From Phallusia fumigata (lineage: Eukaryota > Chordata > Ascidiacea > Phlebobranchia > Ascidiidae), in assembly GCA_008931825.1 (NCBI GenBank), contig QXVZ01030962.1, forward strand, positions 1 through 24,125: a stretch of 24,125 bases of DNA. Direction: 5' to 3'. This document shows positions 11,300-24,125 of the stretch, piece by piece. Made by a program: the position numbers and the translations under genes. How positions within the stretch are numbered: the first letter of the stretch is position 1; every line of letters begins with the position of its first letter. The notes below the pieces were generated by a model that saw only the letters and a list, made by a program, of their open reading frames with translations, was not told the DNA's origin and ran no database searches.

Positions 11300-12284
11300 C
11301 CCAGTCTTTAATAGAAGCAACATTTGTGTCCTGATAACATATTCACTGTTGCTAACGTATTCCCTGGATGCTTTGTCTCTATGTGCAATGTAAAGTGTCA
11401 CACATTATTAGGACAACATCTACCATGAGTATCTTTACTAACTTTAACAGCCTGTTTTTGAAACTAACAAATATGATTTGAACCGACATTGAAGGTTGTA
11501 GATCTCAGGTTCTTACCTCAAATTGAAAAGGTTACTACAGGTTAAATTAAACTGTATTTGTATGGTCATCAAATTTGCATCAATGAGAAACAGATTTTAA
11601 AGTTAATCAAAGATTTTTTGAGTCTTTCTGTTTTTTTGATGCGCACTGTAAACAAACTAAACAGTAGGCTGCTTCCTCATGTAATATAAAGACTTCACCA
11701 ATCTAAAGACTGTAGAGTTTACGAACTAACAAGTGTTGTCTGATTTCTATGTGAGCGTGGTGTCACGGTTGTATTGAACAAGCATGAGCGATACAAGCAT
11801 ACATCTTGTGTTGTGTCTAGTCTTGCATACAGAACTAGGCAGTATAACGCTACAAAGACTTTTAATTGTTTGGGGATTTCGAAACTTTTTGGGTGTTGTT
11901 ACACAACTATGATTTTGATTTCAAATATTGTTTATCTAATGTGTATGACATGCAGTAAGTGTCTGTTATCAGTTCGGACCACTGTACTTTTGTGGAAAAT
12001 ATTGGGACCGATTAAACTAAAAAAATTGCAGGCTAACCCTAATTGCCACAGATTTAAACCAGTATCGACAGTTTTTATACACTGTCACTTGCCTATTTTT
12101 AATGCGTATGAAGAAATATCACATTCTGACAAATGTTTTGCTGCAAAGTAGACTTTAAAACAGTTCAAAGTAGACTAAAGGTAAATTGTGTAACAAAAAT
12201 AATCCTAAACTGTGAGAGTTTTCAGTTGATAGTTCACATTTCATGGTTTGGACATTAAATGTTTTGTTTCTATTTCTTGATTAG

Positions 12285-15200
12285 GGCCAGAAGTACTGCG
12301 GAGATTTGTTGCCAGATGGAAAGATATTCTGGGAAAACGTTCAGTTCGCTTCACCCAGCTCATGGGCAACTTACATAAAGAAAAAAATTAATCCAGCAAA
12401 GAAATCGGGATGTGGTTGGAACTCTGTAAAATATAAGGTACGGTTGTTGGGTTAGTTAAATGTTCTTAATTATTACATAAGTTGTAAAATACAAATTTGA
12501 CTAATGTTTCTAATGGCAATGCTGCAGTTTATATGCAACACAAAAAAATACAGTTCGGAATTGACTGATTATCAAAGATTCTCAACAAATCAATTTTGAT
12601 CAAAAAATATTACCTAACTATACCTTCTAACAACTTTATAGTTACATGCAAGGTTTTATGTTAATTTGCTTCAAAAGTTACAAGCAAAACTTATTTGCAA
12701 TTTACATGTTATAAAAATAAAACACATTTGTTGTTTTACAGGGTAAGAAACTGGACAAACTAAAACTAAACTGGTTTCGCAAGAACAGTGGAAACATAGC
12801 ACCCGGACTTTCACCTGCATCTGTAAGTTTGGTTTTAGTCTGTGTTAGTTCAACTTTTTATCAATGCCTGAATTGATACACATGGAGTGTCGTATGTTGC
12901 ACCTTGTCAAACCGCTTTTTAAAAACTATGTGTGATTTCCTTTGTTGATTGCCATGTTTAACAATTTTTATTGTGTACTTTGGCAGTTGGTTTTATCAAC
13001 AATATTTCAAGTGTTTTTACTCCCGTTCTCGAAGCATCGAAAATGTTTAAATGCTTGTATCTGCTCATTGAGACTATTTAAAACCATCAATAAATATTAT
13101 AGAACTGTGATGAAGATTTAATGGGACAACCAACCACTTTAATCCTTGACAACAAGATGGTGAGGGAAAGAAAGTCAATCAAATATTCTGAAATCAAGTT
13201 GCAGGCATCTTTGTAAGTTTTTTACACCAAATGCATGTTTATATGCAGTGCAGCGTTTGAAATATTTGTAAGTTGCAATGTAGGGGAAATCTTGGGTTTA
13301 AAACATGTATCTCACGACAAGAGCATATTTATCCCTCTTTTAGTCTTTGAAATCATACTAGAGTTCAGAATTTTATTGTGTTTTGTAAAGCACGTAACTT
13401 TTTTTGATAATTTGTTCAGATTTCAAAAAAAAATGGTAGCACTGTATGGGTCTAGTGTAATTACATTTGACAAAGTTTTCCTGTGATTGTAATCGCACTT
13501 ATTCAGTTGCAAGTATTTCACGCTTTGTTCCAGGGATCCCAATACCATTGTGGAATTTGAGCAGTTTGATGAAAGTGTGGGAAAATGCCAACCATTTTCA
13601 GTGGTAATATCAACATCGGTTCTTTTGATCATCGATTTTCACAGTCACCTTACAACTAGCGAAATAGCAGGCTACCTCGGTGGCAGATGGAACCCAAATG
13701 ACAGATGTAATACTTTCATACATTTTTATTGAGTTGGTGTGTGTAAAAAGTTTAAGATTTAATCACGGAATTGCAGGTCTTTACATCATGCAAGCATTCC
13801 CTTGCAAGTGCAAGCTCTGTGACCAAGAAAACGCTGTTATTGTTGAACAAGAAGTGAGTTTTAATTTGTTAATAATGTTCATGTTGCAGTTAAAATTTTT
13901 AAAAAAGGTCACATGAGTAACCAACACTTAAAATATATAGCTGTTTTATCTACAGTTACTAGATTAATAACATATTAAATAAATATTATTTGTGTTGTGA
14001 AATAAATGTTTTTTTTGCAAAAAAAGCATGAAAAATGTTACTTTTGGTTGCAGCATGTGTATGATGCTACTATAAAACAGTTTTGTTTTATTTTTTATGC
14101 AACTGTTTTTCTACCAATCCTATTAAATTTAGATTTTCTTTATGCTTTTAATGGGCTTATGTTTTTGCAGAGAAACACTATCATTGCATACTTTAAGAAA
14201 TGGCACACCTAAACTTTTATTGCTTAAATTGTCTTAGATCAGCAACAGTTTGGCTGCTCGACAATTAGCACGGGTAGGTTGGTATCATTCACACCCAACG
14301 AGCCAAGCGGAACCTACCCTCAGGGATATAGATGTTCAATATGAAATGCAATGCAACAACATGGCTACACACCCAACAGTCGCATTTATTAACTGTAAGT
14401 TAACATAGTTTATTCCTCGAATGATTTAATAGAGCATGGAAGTATATTTCATAATGTTGACTTTAGATTTTTATGAAAATAAATAAACATTTGCTATGAG
14501 TTACATTTTGCTTCAGAGGTGGTTAATAAAACATTAAGCTGTGGCATATTTTTTCATTTTTAAATAGGGAACCTTTTTAATAACCATAAAAACATTATTT
14601 GAAATCATTTTAATTGCATCTCTGCTGGGAGAATTCAAACATTTTGGTTAGATTTTATTTCATGTCTTCAGACAAACCCATCAAAATGTAAGTTTATGTT
14701 TTTACCACATAATGTTGCATTTTGCTCTCAGCTCCTTTTGATGTGAGGGATTCAACACGGTCCGAGTCAGTGTACAGTGCATTTTGGGTGGCATCACCAC
14801 CAGATGGCAGTCCTGAGCAGGCATATGGTGTTCCAATGAAAGTAAAGTACACAGAGTCGATAGACCAAACAATCCATCCTGATATACTACATGAACTGGT
14901 AGGAACACATTTGCATAGAACAGTTGTTTCCCCCTGATATTCAAAATGTTCATGTTATACAAGTTACTGCTGCTGGGGTGCTGAAAGGACGGTAACCCAT
15001 CGTTTGCCCCAAACTGTAGGCTATAAGAGGTTGTAAAGGCTTTTGAAAACATGATACCACAATGTTTTCATGCAGTAAATGTTGTTTTGTGTGTGTGTTT
15101 ATCTTTCAGAGAGAGCATACATGTTGTAATTTAAAAATTAACCGACACATTCTATTCTTTCGTATTTATATGACAGAGGCTGCTTGTTGACTATTACAAG

Positions 15201-15442
15201 TTGCAGTCGGATGTTATTACCTTCACTAAACTATGGAGAGGAACAATGACTTATTTGGACAAAATCAAAGTGAGTCTTGAAAACAGTTACTAAATTCAGA
15301 GGTCATGTTATTACAGCAACGATTTATTTACTTACAGCTATCATTGACTGCCAAACTGCCTAAGGACAAATCAGGAGCTCAATTGATACAATTTGTCCAA
15401 GATATTCTTACCAAGGCTTGTCAGCCAGGATCATTGACATAA
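12285..15442 (+). CDS. mpnd: MPND homologue: RAMA + JAMM/MPN domain protein (5'-partial, 9 exons seen)
   Basis: Exons: 12285-12437, 12742-12822, 13103-13212, 13534-13706, 13777-13853, 14238-14394, 14732-14898, 15177-15269, 15338-15442. Together they give 1116 in-frame nt, 371 aa ending at TAA. Residues 1-70 are the RAMA domain (CGDLLPDGKIFW, NPAKKSGCGWNSVKYKGKKL). Residues about 115-371 are the MPN domain. The metalloprotease residues are E158 (TTSEIAGYLGG), H215 and H217 (GWYHSHP) and D228. The JAMM serine position holds Thr225. The C-terminus (YLDKIKLSLTAKLPKD) matches vertebrate MPND closely. The start of RAMA and the initiator Met are missing: exon 12285 has a normal acceptor, so at least one upstream exon exists, but none is recognisable in 9790-12284. 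Mammalian MPND is a nuclear JAMM protein reported to link chromatin or DNA methylation to deubiquitination; catalytic activity here is inferred from the intact ligands. Confidence 0.93.
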
Positions 15443-15856
15443 AAATTGAAGCTGGAATGCAGTTTGATCATATTTTACAATCATTGTTTGATGATCAATC
15501 AATTTTTGCCTCGCCCTCAATCATTACATGTTTTTGGGGTGCTGCAAAAATTTCTACAATTAATTGAAAGCTTTTGATGTTTTCAATTTCATCAAAGGTG
15601 GACAAAATTTTTGCACTTTTACTTCTTTCAATGGCAGCAGGAATTCTCTGAAGTTTTCCTGCCATTTTTGTGCTATAGGCTTTCTATGCAGAGGGTCTGC
15701 AGTAAATACATCGTCATGTTATAAGTAAACAGCAGCAGTGGATCACTATCAACTTTTTGGAAGTTGCCTTCAATCAAACCGCTGCAACACACTTTTATTA
15801 GTGGGACCATTGAAATCTTAAAATTGAAGCAGCCTAGATAAAAAATACATTTTCAG

Positions 15857-15913
15857 GCTGATGAGAGAAAAGTTTGTCACTCAGTCTCTGCTTCGCAGCA
15901 ACGAAAACCAAGG
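15857..15913 (+). other. Orphan exon-like 57-nt stretch with good splice sites
   Basis: Preceded by TTTTCAG (ending 15856) and followed by a strong donor, AGG/GTAAGT (GT at 15914). Open for 19 codons in phase 0 (ADERKVCHSVSASQQRKPR). It sits 415 bases beyond the MPND stop. It could be an alternative 3' exon of MPND or part of an unmodelled transcript, or it may be chance. No domain recognised. Confidence 0.3.
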
Positions 15914-16226
15914 GTAAGTATTGAATACAGCAATCCATCCAGACACCGGTTGACGGTGGTAATGCGTAGCGGCGGCGGTTGTGCGCGGATTTTTCGCGTG
16001 ACGCTTTATGCGGCAGGGTGTTTCACACCAGCAGTGCGGTTGCGTGTTGCATTATTAGTTTACAGTGCATCAAATTAAGTGTAAACGAGTTACAAAAATA
16101 AGTTTAGTAACTTACATGTAACCATGGACGGTAACTGTTTAACTGCATCGATGTAGGCCTACATCACCATGCTACTGTGGCGACAAAGGTGTACTAAGGC
16201 ACTTCGGATCTATTTAAGAAGTCAAC

Positions 16227-16668
16227 CTAGAATTGTGTATATTTGCGAACAACCGTACACTCGTCGATGTCACAAGAATCGTTTAAAATTCTAAAGAGTG
16301 CTTCACTAGTGTTTATGTGGTCATAATGTATTGTCGACCGATACTGAACGTATTCAGCTGGACTGCAATGTCTCCAGGTATCGCCCCGCCAATATATTCT
16401 TCCCTGGGTGGTAAGGTGTAAAAATCTTGTTCCGTACACCTGTCTTGGCACCATTTACGCCAAAGACCACCCCTATAGAATACGTATAGTTTGGTTCAAG
16501 CAGTGTTATCAACAGGCACTCGAGGCCAGTATCCTGGTTAACGAAGTCAACGTCTAAGTCCTGATTCTGCAGCTGTGCTCCTGTACGGCTTATTGACGTC
16601 AGAAAGGTGTATTGTATTTCAGGTTGTTTGTTAATCTTATTCAAATAGAATCCAAGACGAGAAAACAA
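16227..16668 (-). CDS. Unassigned coding-like region, possibly broken by a frameshift
   Basis: Two overlapping minus-strand open frames, 16668-16354 (104 aa) and 16454-16227 (75 aa), share about 100 bases in different frames. The first reads like real protein (LEPNYTYSIGVVFGVNGAKTG), and the second ends with CDIDECTVV. Composition is less AT-rich than nearby spacer, and codon use is balanced. One indel near 16400-16450 would join them into a single reading of roughly 145 residues. I do not recognise the family. It could be an isolated exon, a decayed gene or a mobile-element fragment. Confidence 0.3.
16594..16601. promoter_or_regulatory. Perfect CRE palindrome TGACGTCA
   Basis: Full consensus, 185 bases from a second copy at 16779-16786. 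It overlaps the unassigned coding-like region. Confidence 0.35.
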
Positions 16669-16778
16669 TGCACTAGAGTTTGCTTAAGAAACCTCAAGGA
16701 AACATAAATTACATGGAAGGACTGCATTACGCTATGTAAAGCTCTTGGCTACTGCCGAGCTACAGCTGTTCTGGGCCT

Positions 16779-16786
16779 TGACGTCA
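16779..16786. promoter_or_regulatory. Perfect CRE palindrome TGACGTCA
   Basis: Full consensus in the convergent spacer, followed by ATCAG. It forms a pair with 16594-16601. Confidence 0.35.
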
Positions 16787-17347
16787 TCAGTCGTTATTTA
16801 AATTTTGGGTATTTGGGCGTAATCGGTGTAAAGCGTTCTTACAATTGGTTAACATGTCTGAATCACACAAACGAACAGCCAATCACAGCACATAAAGTAC
16901 GAAAACCTCGCATGAACGTGTCAGTTCAAAGTAGCGCTCCATCCTAATCAAGCAGTGAGCGGAAACATTACAAAGTTCACCAGGCCTTTCCGCCATGTCA
17001 AACAAAACAGTTTGGTTACAGCTTTGGTGAAGTTTTTCATGTGTCAAAAATTTGACATCTATGCGAGCTTTGAGATCATACACTGAAAAATTAACTATTT
17101 TGCAAGCGCTAATTGCTAATTTTGCATAATTTACACATCATTCGACAACGAACAAATACTTCTGCTTGAAGGAAAAAAAGGAGAGGGCATCATTCTTTTC
17201 AATTGGACAACTAATGACAAGCGAGAACAAGATTCTTGCCAAGTGCATGCGTTTGATATTGCTGATTCAAACGCGAATTTTTAACAAACGTCTCTTCCCA
17301 ATTGTTGACATGGCTAGCAATCACAATGATTGTGCACAACAGAAAAT

Positions 17348-19771
17348 TCAGGTAATCCCACCTGCCTTTGAACTGTTCACGTCAAAAGTGTAACCAAACG
17401 CCTGAAAATCATTTTGATACAATTCAATTAACTTGCTAGCGACCTCTGGTGGCACATTTTTGAAGTAGTTCCGAATCGATGTTGATATTTCACGTTCAAC
17501 TTCTTTAGTATGTGCGGCAAAGTCTTTTACGATTGCAATGTCGTTTATGCTTTGGCTTCCTTTCCACGTGACGGAAGTGACGTTAGTTTGTGAAATAAAT
17601 GTCGTCATTGTGACGTCAATCTTATCAAGTACAAACCAAACATCGTCGGGGGCTGTTTCTACCTTCACAATGTATTTGTACAAGAATTCACAGGGACAGC
17701 AAATATCTAACATTGGACGAAAATGCGAGTCAAGTTGACCGATCCACTGCGCTCTCGTGCAGTTAAGGGATTGGTCAATTATAAACGCTAGGAAGCGCTC
17801 AAGTGTAAGGGCGTGAGTTGGTGATTCCGCTTCAGTCATGAAGTAAGGTACAAGTTGTGGCATTGACCGCAACAAAGTGTTTCCATGGGTCCGGATAAAC
17901 TCCCTGTAAAAAAATCGATCAATCGAAAAGGTTTTCATCTTCTGTAGAATCAACAAAAAAGATACAAAGTGCCCTACATCATTACGTTTACCGTCAAGTG
18001 TAAGGACCTTCCAAAAAACAGAAATGACGTAAGACAACAAACGATGGATACCCATTGAAGTAAAGCGTAACATAAAACGGTGTTGTACTCAATCACCTGT
18101 TTAATTTATTGTTCCATCCCGATATGAGCCTGGCAAACGGGTGGCGGACAGTAACAACACTTAGTGATGATTTTACCAGTCGCTGTTTTTCTGCGTAGCT
18201 CAGTTGTTTTATGTCACGTAGGTTGTCGGTTCGAATCCCACCAACTCCTGACGGAATTTGTTCAACGTTGTGCCGAAGCCGCCACACCAGTCGGTTCCTT
18301 TAAACAACAATAAGTAGTTGGTTTGCCAAGTTTCTTTGTTGCATAGTTTGTATTCTCAGTGGACGATTTGTCGGCAAGATGGCCGAGTGGTTAGCGCGAC
18401 TGCCCTTTTCTCGCAAGGTTGTGGGTTCTAATCCTGTCTCGGTCGCTTGTGTTTCACTAAGAACAAGAAATTTAAGCGGCATTGCTCCAACGCAGTGAAC
18501 CCGATGGGTTGACCATACTGAAGTCACCAAAACATGAGTGACAGAACGGATTTGCCATGCACAAATTCTCTGGCATAATTTGTTTTCAATTAGGCTATAC
18601 TTTAAAAGTCTGTGTCTTGTGCTCCTATAACAATGTAATTTGTTTACAATCGCTCGTTTTGCTATGAAAGACTACATTGCTGCCAGCTTTTAGTCCTACA
18701 TCCTGTAAACGAGCAGAAAATATAGAAACTATTGTATAAAAAGTCATTTTACCAGCTTGTACTTGCAGCTTTTTGAATGTAGCACACTGTGAGTTTCTTG
18801 TTTTTGGTGGAAATCAGTTGCGACGGTGACGCTGGGGTGTCAGTAGAAGTTTTATAATTTGAACAAAACTGCCAAAAACAAAAAATGTTTAAGAATAACA
18901 ATAAAATCATAGAGATCTAAACACGACCGCCAGGCCATTTTACCCACTGCACTCTTTGAAGTAGCAAATTTATGATAGAAATAATTACAATTTATGCATA
19001 CCCTGTCGAGAACTTTGCGCCGGTTTCTGAATCTTTTTGCGATGGTTGCGTGAAGAACTTTCTTCTCGTTTGCGGAAGGAATCCACATGTAATTTATTGC
19101 ATTCCATTCATCTACACGGAGAAGTCACATTAAAGGATCGCCAAGTTGTTGCCACTGGAGGCTTTCAAATGAAATAATACTGAAACCTTTCTGCGATATG
19201 AGGGATAATGCTGTGTAATCAGGTGCGTTTAAGGGCAAACCACAAACTTTTTTGGCATCCGAACTTTGCAGGTTTGCTACAAATCAGTTTACATTGCTAT
19301 AATTAAAAACGTTCAACAACGTTACGTATATTGTTGCGTGTTTGACAATGCCGTCACGTCACCAAATGTTTATTGTTTAGCGAGAAATAAAGCAAGACAT
19401 TTTGATTTTCGGTATATTTTGACATTTGTGGTCTGCAGACCTGTCTGCCATACACACTGGCTGGCCTAAGGCTAGATTTCGTCATGAAGCATGTTGAAAA
19501 AGGTCACATTGTTGACTATTTGAACAAAAAGGCAAAAAGTCATAGCACTATCTTTCCAATTGTTTTCAAAACAACATAAAGTTCTAATGTTTTTTTCGGC
19601 GTTTTAATTATGTATTAAAATAAACATTATTTTCTAACCTGGATATGCAGAGTTGTGTTCAAAAATAGTCCCTCTCAGAACGTCCTGTTTCAACGACAAC
19701 GTCCAGTATCCGTAACCTAACAAACTGCTGGAAACAAATGCTAAGAATCCGAACAGCTTTTTCCTGGACAT
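17348..19771 (-). CDS. Golgi carbohydrate sulfotransferase (CHST8-14/HNK-1ST family), 5 exons, complete
   Basis: Exons in gene order: 19771-19639, 19111-19002, 18868-18753, 18297-18097, 17903-17348. All junctions are GT-AG and in frame; 371 aa, a usual length for the family. It is a type II membrane topology: a short basic start (MSRKK), a hydrophobic anchor at about residues 6-26, then a lumenal catalytic domain. The 5'-phosphosulfate (PAPS) loop is YIQKAASTSW (111-120) and the 3'-phosphate motif is RHPFARLIS (171-179). Further family signatures are DSHFRPMLDICCPCEFLYKY with its cysteine pair, and the C-terminal LYQNDFQAFGY. N-glycosylation sequons occur at NCT, NVT and NSS. The family transfers sulfate from PAPS to GalNAc or GlcA in chondroitin, dermatan or glycoprotein glycans; the acceptor here cannot be told. 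An in-frame ATG at 19834 would add 21 residues, but I prefer 19771 because it places the anchor at the N-terminus. Confidence 0.92.
18373..18540 (+). mobile_element. tRNA-derived SINE-like element in sulfotransferase intron 3
   Basis: The head resembles a class II (Ser/Leu-type) tRNA. A box TGGCCGAGTGG is at 18380-18390 and B box GGTTCTAATCC at 18424-18434, with starts 44 bases apart as in a real tRNA. The acceptor and T stems do not pair well, so it is not a functional tRNA gene. A non-tRNA tail follows (about 18447-18540); its end is uncertain and no poly(A) or duplicated target site was identified. It lies antisense to the host gene, inside the 455-bp intron 18752-18298. Confidence 0.6.
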
Positions 19772-20872
19772 CTTACCATGCAACCCACAAACTTGACATG
19801 ACAAGTTTCCAAATGCTACTACATTGCATCGCAAGCAGTTAAGAAGGCATCGTAAAAATGTTGATTACCTCGTTTGTCCAGCCTTTCAACACGCTGCCTC
19901 GCTGTCGCAACCTGATGCGCGAATATGCCGCATTATGATTGCAATTTCGCGCTGTTAAGCGAAGTAACGCATGCTTTTCCCTCAGGCGAAACTTGAGGGT
20001 TTACGATGATATTTTGATCGCGAGCATGCCTAGAACCACCTAACAACAAAAAGTTTGTTGTTTTAAGCCATGGGTTCCTAAACTTTATGTACTTAAGTAC
20101 TATTTTACGGTTCGTCATCTACTTTCCGAAAACTTTTGGGTAACAAAGTAGATAACGTCATCATCGCTAAAATCATTAAATACTATCAGATTACAAAAAC
20201 TTACCTGCTGCCTGAATGATTTTTTGCAAAACTGTTGTCAAATGTAAAACTATGATGCACAAAGAACCGTTTTGACAATCCTTGTCACAAATAGGCATAA
20301 ATTAATTACTTGCCTACCACTCAGAAGGTCTCTGCGTACCTCCAGTGGTACGAGTACCATAGCTTAGGAGTCGTACGAATTGGTGTCAGCAGCATGTGTA
20401 ATGTTACATCATGGTGTCAACCCTTGTTTTTTTGATGTTTTTAAAGCAAAGGATAATCGTTCTCATCTAAGCTTCAATTCAAGCGACAAGTCGACTTGGT
20501 TTGGTGGTGCGTTATAGATTTGGCTATCACGTACAATGTGACGTTGCGTTTACGTTTTTCATGTGCTATCACCACCTCCTGAAACAACCAACCGCAAACT
20601 GGTTCAACTTCGAACATATTTTTCGGGAAACTTTCACCATTGTGGCGTATACGATTGATTTCCGTTTATTAATTTCGTACGAGTACGAAGCTTAACAGCA
20701 AAATTGTTTCCTAAAACTAACCAACGATAGATCAAATCAATACAATTGGAAGCATAACATTGTTTTAAACATGTGTGTTACATGTCTACATTTTACAATT
20801 GATAAAGTTGCGAACAATGTTTTACAAACGAACTTAATTGAAATTTGATCGCACACACTTTGGGCTCAAAGA
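19772..20872. other. Spacer: sulfotransferase promoter side and protease 3' flank
   Basis: Both neighbours are on the minus strand, so the sulfotransferase promoter and the protease 3' end share this 1.1 kb. No coding region recognised. A candidate minus-strand AATAAA lies at 20670-20665. Small GTAC-rich inverted repeats occur at 20336-20360. Confidence 0.55.
20665..20670 (-). terminator. Candidate protease poly(A) signal AATAAA (minus strand)
   Basis: Reads TTTATT on the plus strand, about 203 bases beyond the protease stop codon at 20873. Canonical hexamer only; no other evidence. Confidence 0.4.
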
Positions 20873-23819
<2,947 letters not shown>

Positions 23820-24125
23820 CTTACGTGGACCAAAAAACTCATCTAACTACTGATTTGGTACATATGCATATCGCTGCTTCGTCCATTCATGTCGCTTAAG
23901 GGTTTAACGACAACTGTCTTTTATTGCGACCATGGGTTAAGCCTGGTTGTTGTAAACGCAGGGCGTCGAAACAATGGCGTAGCCTGCCAAAAATTGTAAG
24001 GGGGGGGGGCAAGTAACCAAACTTAGGATTTTTCTCCAGAAGTAGGCTACTTCAATGTACAATTCCGAAATTTGGAAGGAGTGCTGGCCCCTTCCGGTCA
24101 TCGGCTGAATGCATTCAATACGGCT
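23820..24125. other. Protease 5' flank with a poly-G-bearing repeat-like stretch
   Basis: Upstream of the protease start. No coding sequence recognised. A run of ten G (24000-24009) follows ATGGCGTAGCCTGCC, a layout often seen at ends of dispersed repeats in invertebrate genomes; family not identified. Confidence 0.4.

Larger units (their letters stand above)
9790..12284. other. Spacer between ZZZ3 and MPND
   Basis: Holds the ZZZ3 3' UTR (candidate poly(A) signal at 9990-9995 and a perfect small palindrome at 9961-9975), a perfect CRE at 10580-10587, a less AT-rich patch at about 10680-11000 that could be a promoter, and the gap at 11299. Open frames at 11181-11393 and 11774-12151 look like chance translation of intronic DNA: no domains, skewed composition. 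Much of the right part is probably MPND intron 1. Confidence 0.6.
15443..17347. other. Convergent spacer between MPND and the sulfotransferase
   Basis: Both flanking genes point into this spacer, so it holds two 3' UTRs. It contains an orphan exon-like stretch at 15857-15913, an unassigned minus-strand coding-like region at 16227-16668, a GC-rich patch near 15950-16030, and two perfect CREs at 16594-16601 and 16779-16786. I see no clear AATAAA close to either stop codon. Confidence 0.55.

Noticed and set aside
11774-12151. 125-codon plus-strand open frame upstream of MPND
   Set aside because: No domain, odd composition, and it does not splice in frame into the RAMA exon as the missing MPND start. 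Best read as intron.
17904-18073. Extending the last sulfotransferase exon upstream to MLRFTSMG
   Set aside because: The acceptor ending 17904 joins in phase to the donor at 18096. The upstream stretch lacks family similarity.
18373-18446. Functional tRNA gene
   Set aside because: A and B boxes have correct spacing, but the acceptor and T stems do not pair, so it is a SINE head or pseudo-tRNA.
18300-18530. 76-codon minus-strand open frame
   Set aside because: It is the antisense reading of the tRNA-derived SINE-like element in the sulfotransferase intron.
18852-19001. Reading the sulfotransferase exon straight through to SKSAVGKMAWR as the PAPS loop
   Set aside because: A donor at 19001 and acceptor ending 18869 lead in frame to YIQKAASTSW, a much better 5'-PSB motif; the read-through is intron.

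Overview
The window looks like a piece of a compact, AT-rich animal genome. It has four multi-exon protein genes with GT-AG introns of roughly 60-1300 bp, an intronic SINE-like element and short intergenic spacers. The gene types, intron sizes and the way the proteins diverge from vertebrate homologues suggest an invertebrate chordate, most likely an ascidian tunicate (Ciona-like). That placement is inference, because there is no species marker. Exon models were built by hand from splice consensus, reading-frame continuity and remembered family motifs.

Plus strand, left half. A complete 16-exon ZZZ3 gene (787-9789, about 1037 aa) encodes the ZZ/Myb subunit of the ATAC histone acetyltransferase complex. 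About 2.5 kb downstream is most of an MPND gene (12285-15442), with a RAMA domain followed by a JAMM/MPN deubiquitinase-type domain. Its first exon or exons cannot be found and may lie in the assembly gap at 11299. Both genes belong to chromatin and ubiquitin biology and lie in the same orientation, but the spacing does not suggest an operon.

Minus strand, right half. A complete 5-exon Golgi-type carbohydrate sulfotransferase (19771-17348, 371 aa) has recognisable 5'-PSB and 3'-PB PAPS-binding motifs. A complete 7-exon secreted trypsin-like serine protease (23819-20873, 283 aa) has an intact triad and S1 aspartate. A tRNA-derived SINE-like element lies in sulfotransferase intron 3, and a MITE-like inverted-repeat element lies in a protease intron.

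Assembly structure. There are single-N joins at 2495, 4462 and 11299. The first is flanked by an exact 116-bp duplication. The sequence before the second repeats the first 114 bases of the window exactly. Together these make the first two contigs circular in overlap. ZZZ3 exon 6 is present twice, the first copy cut off mid-exon and fused to a promoter-like segment. This points to a collapsed head-to-tail tandem duplication of the ZZZ3 5' end, or to a haplotype or graph artefact. It is the most structurally interesting signal here. I found no convincing new biological system, only the smaller oddities listed below.
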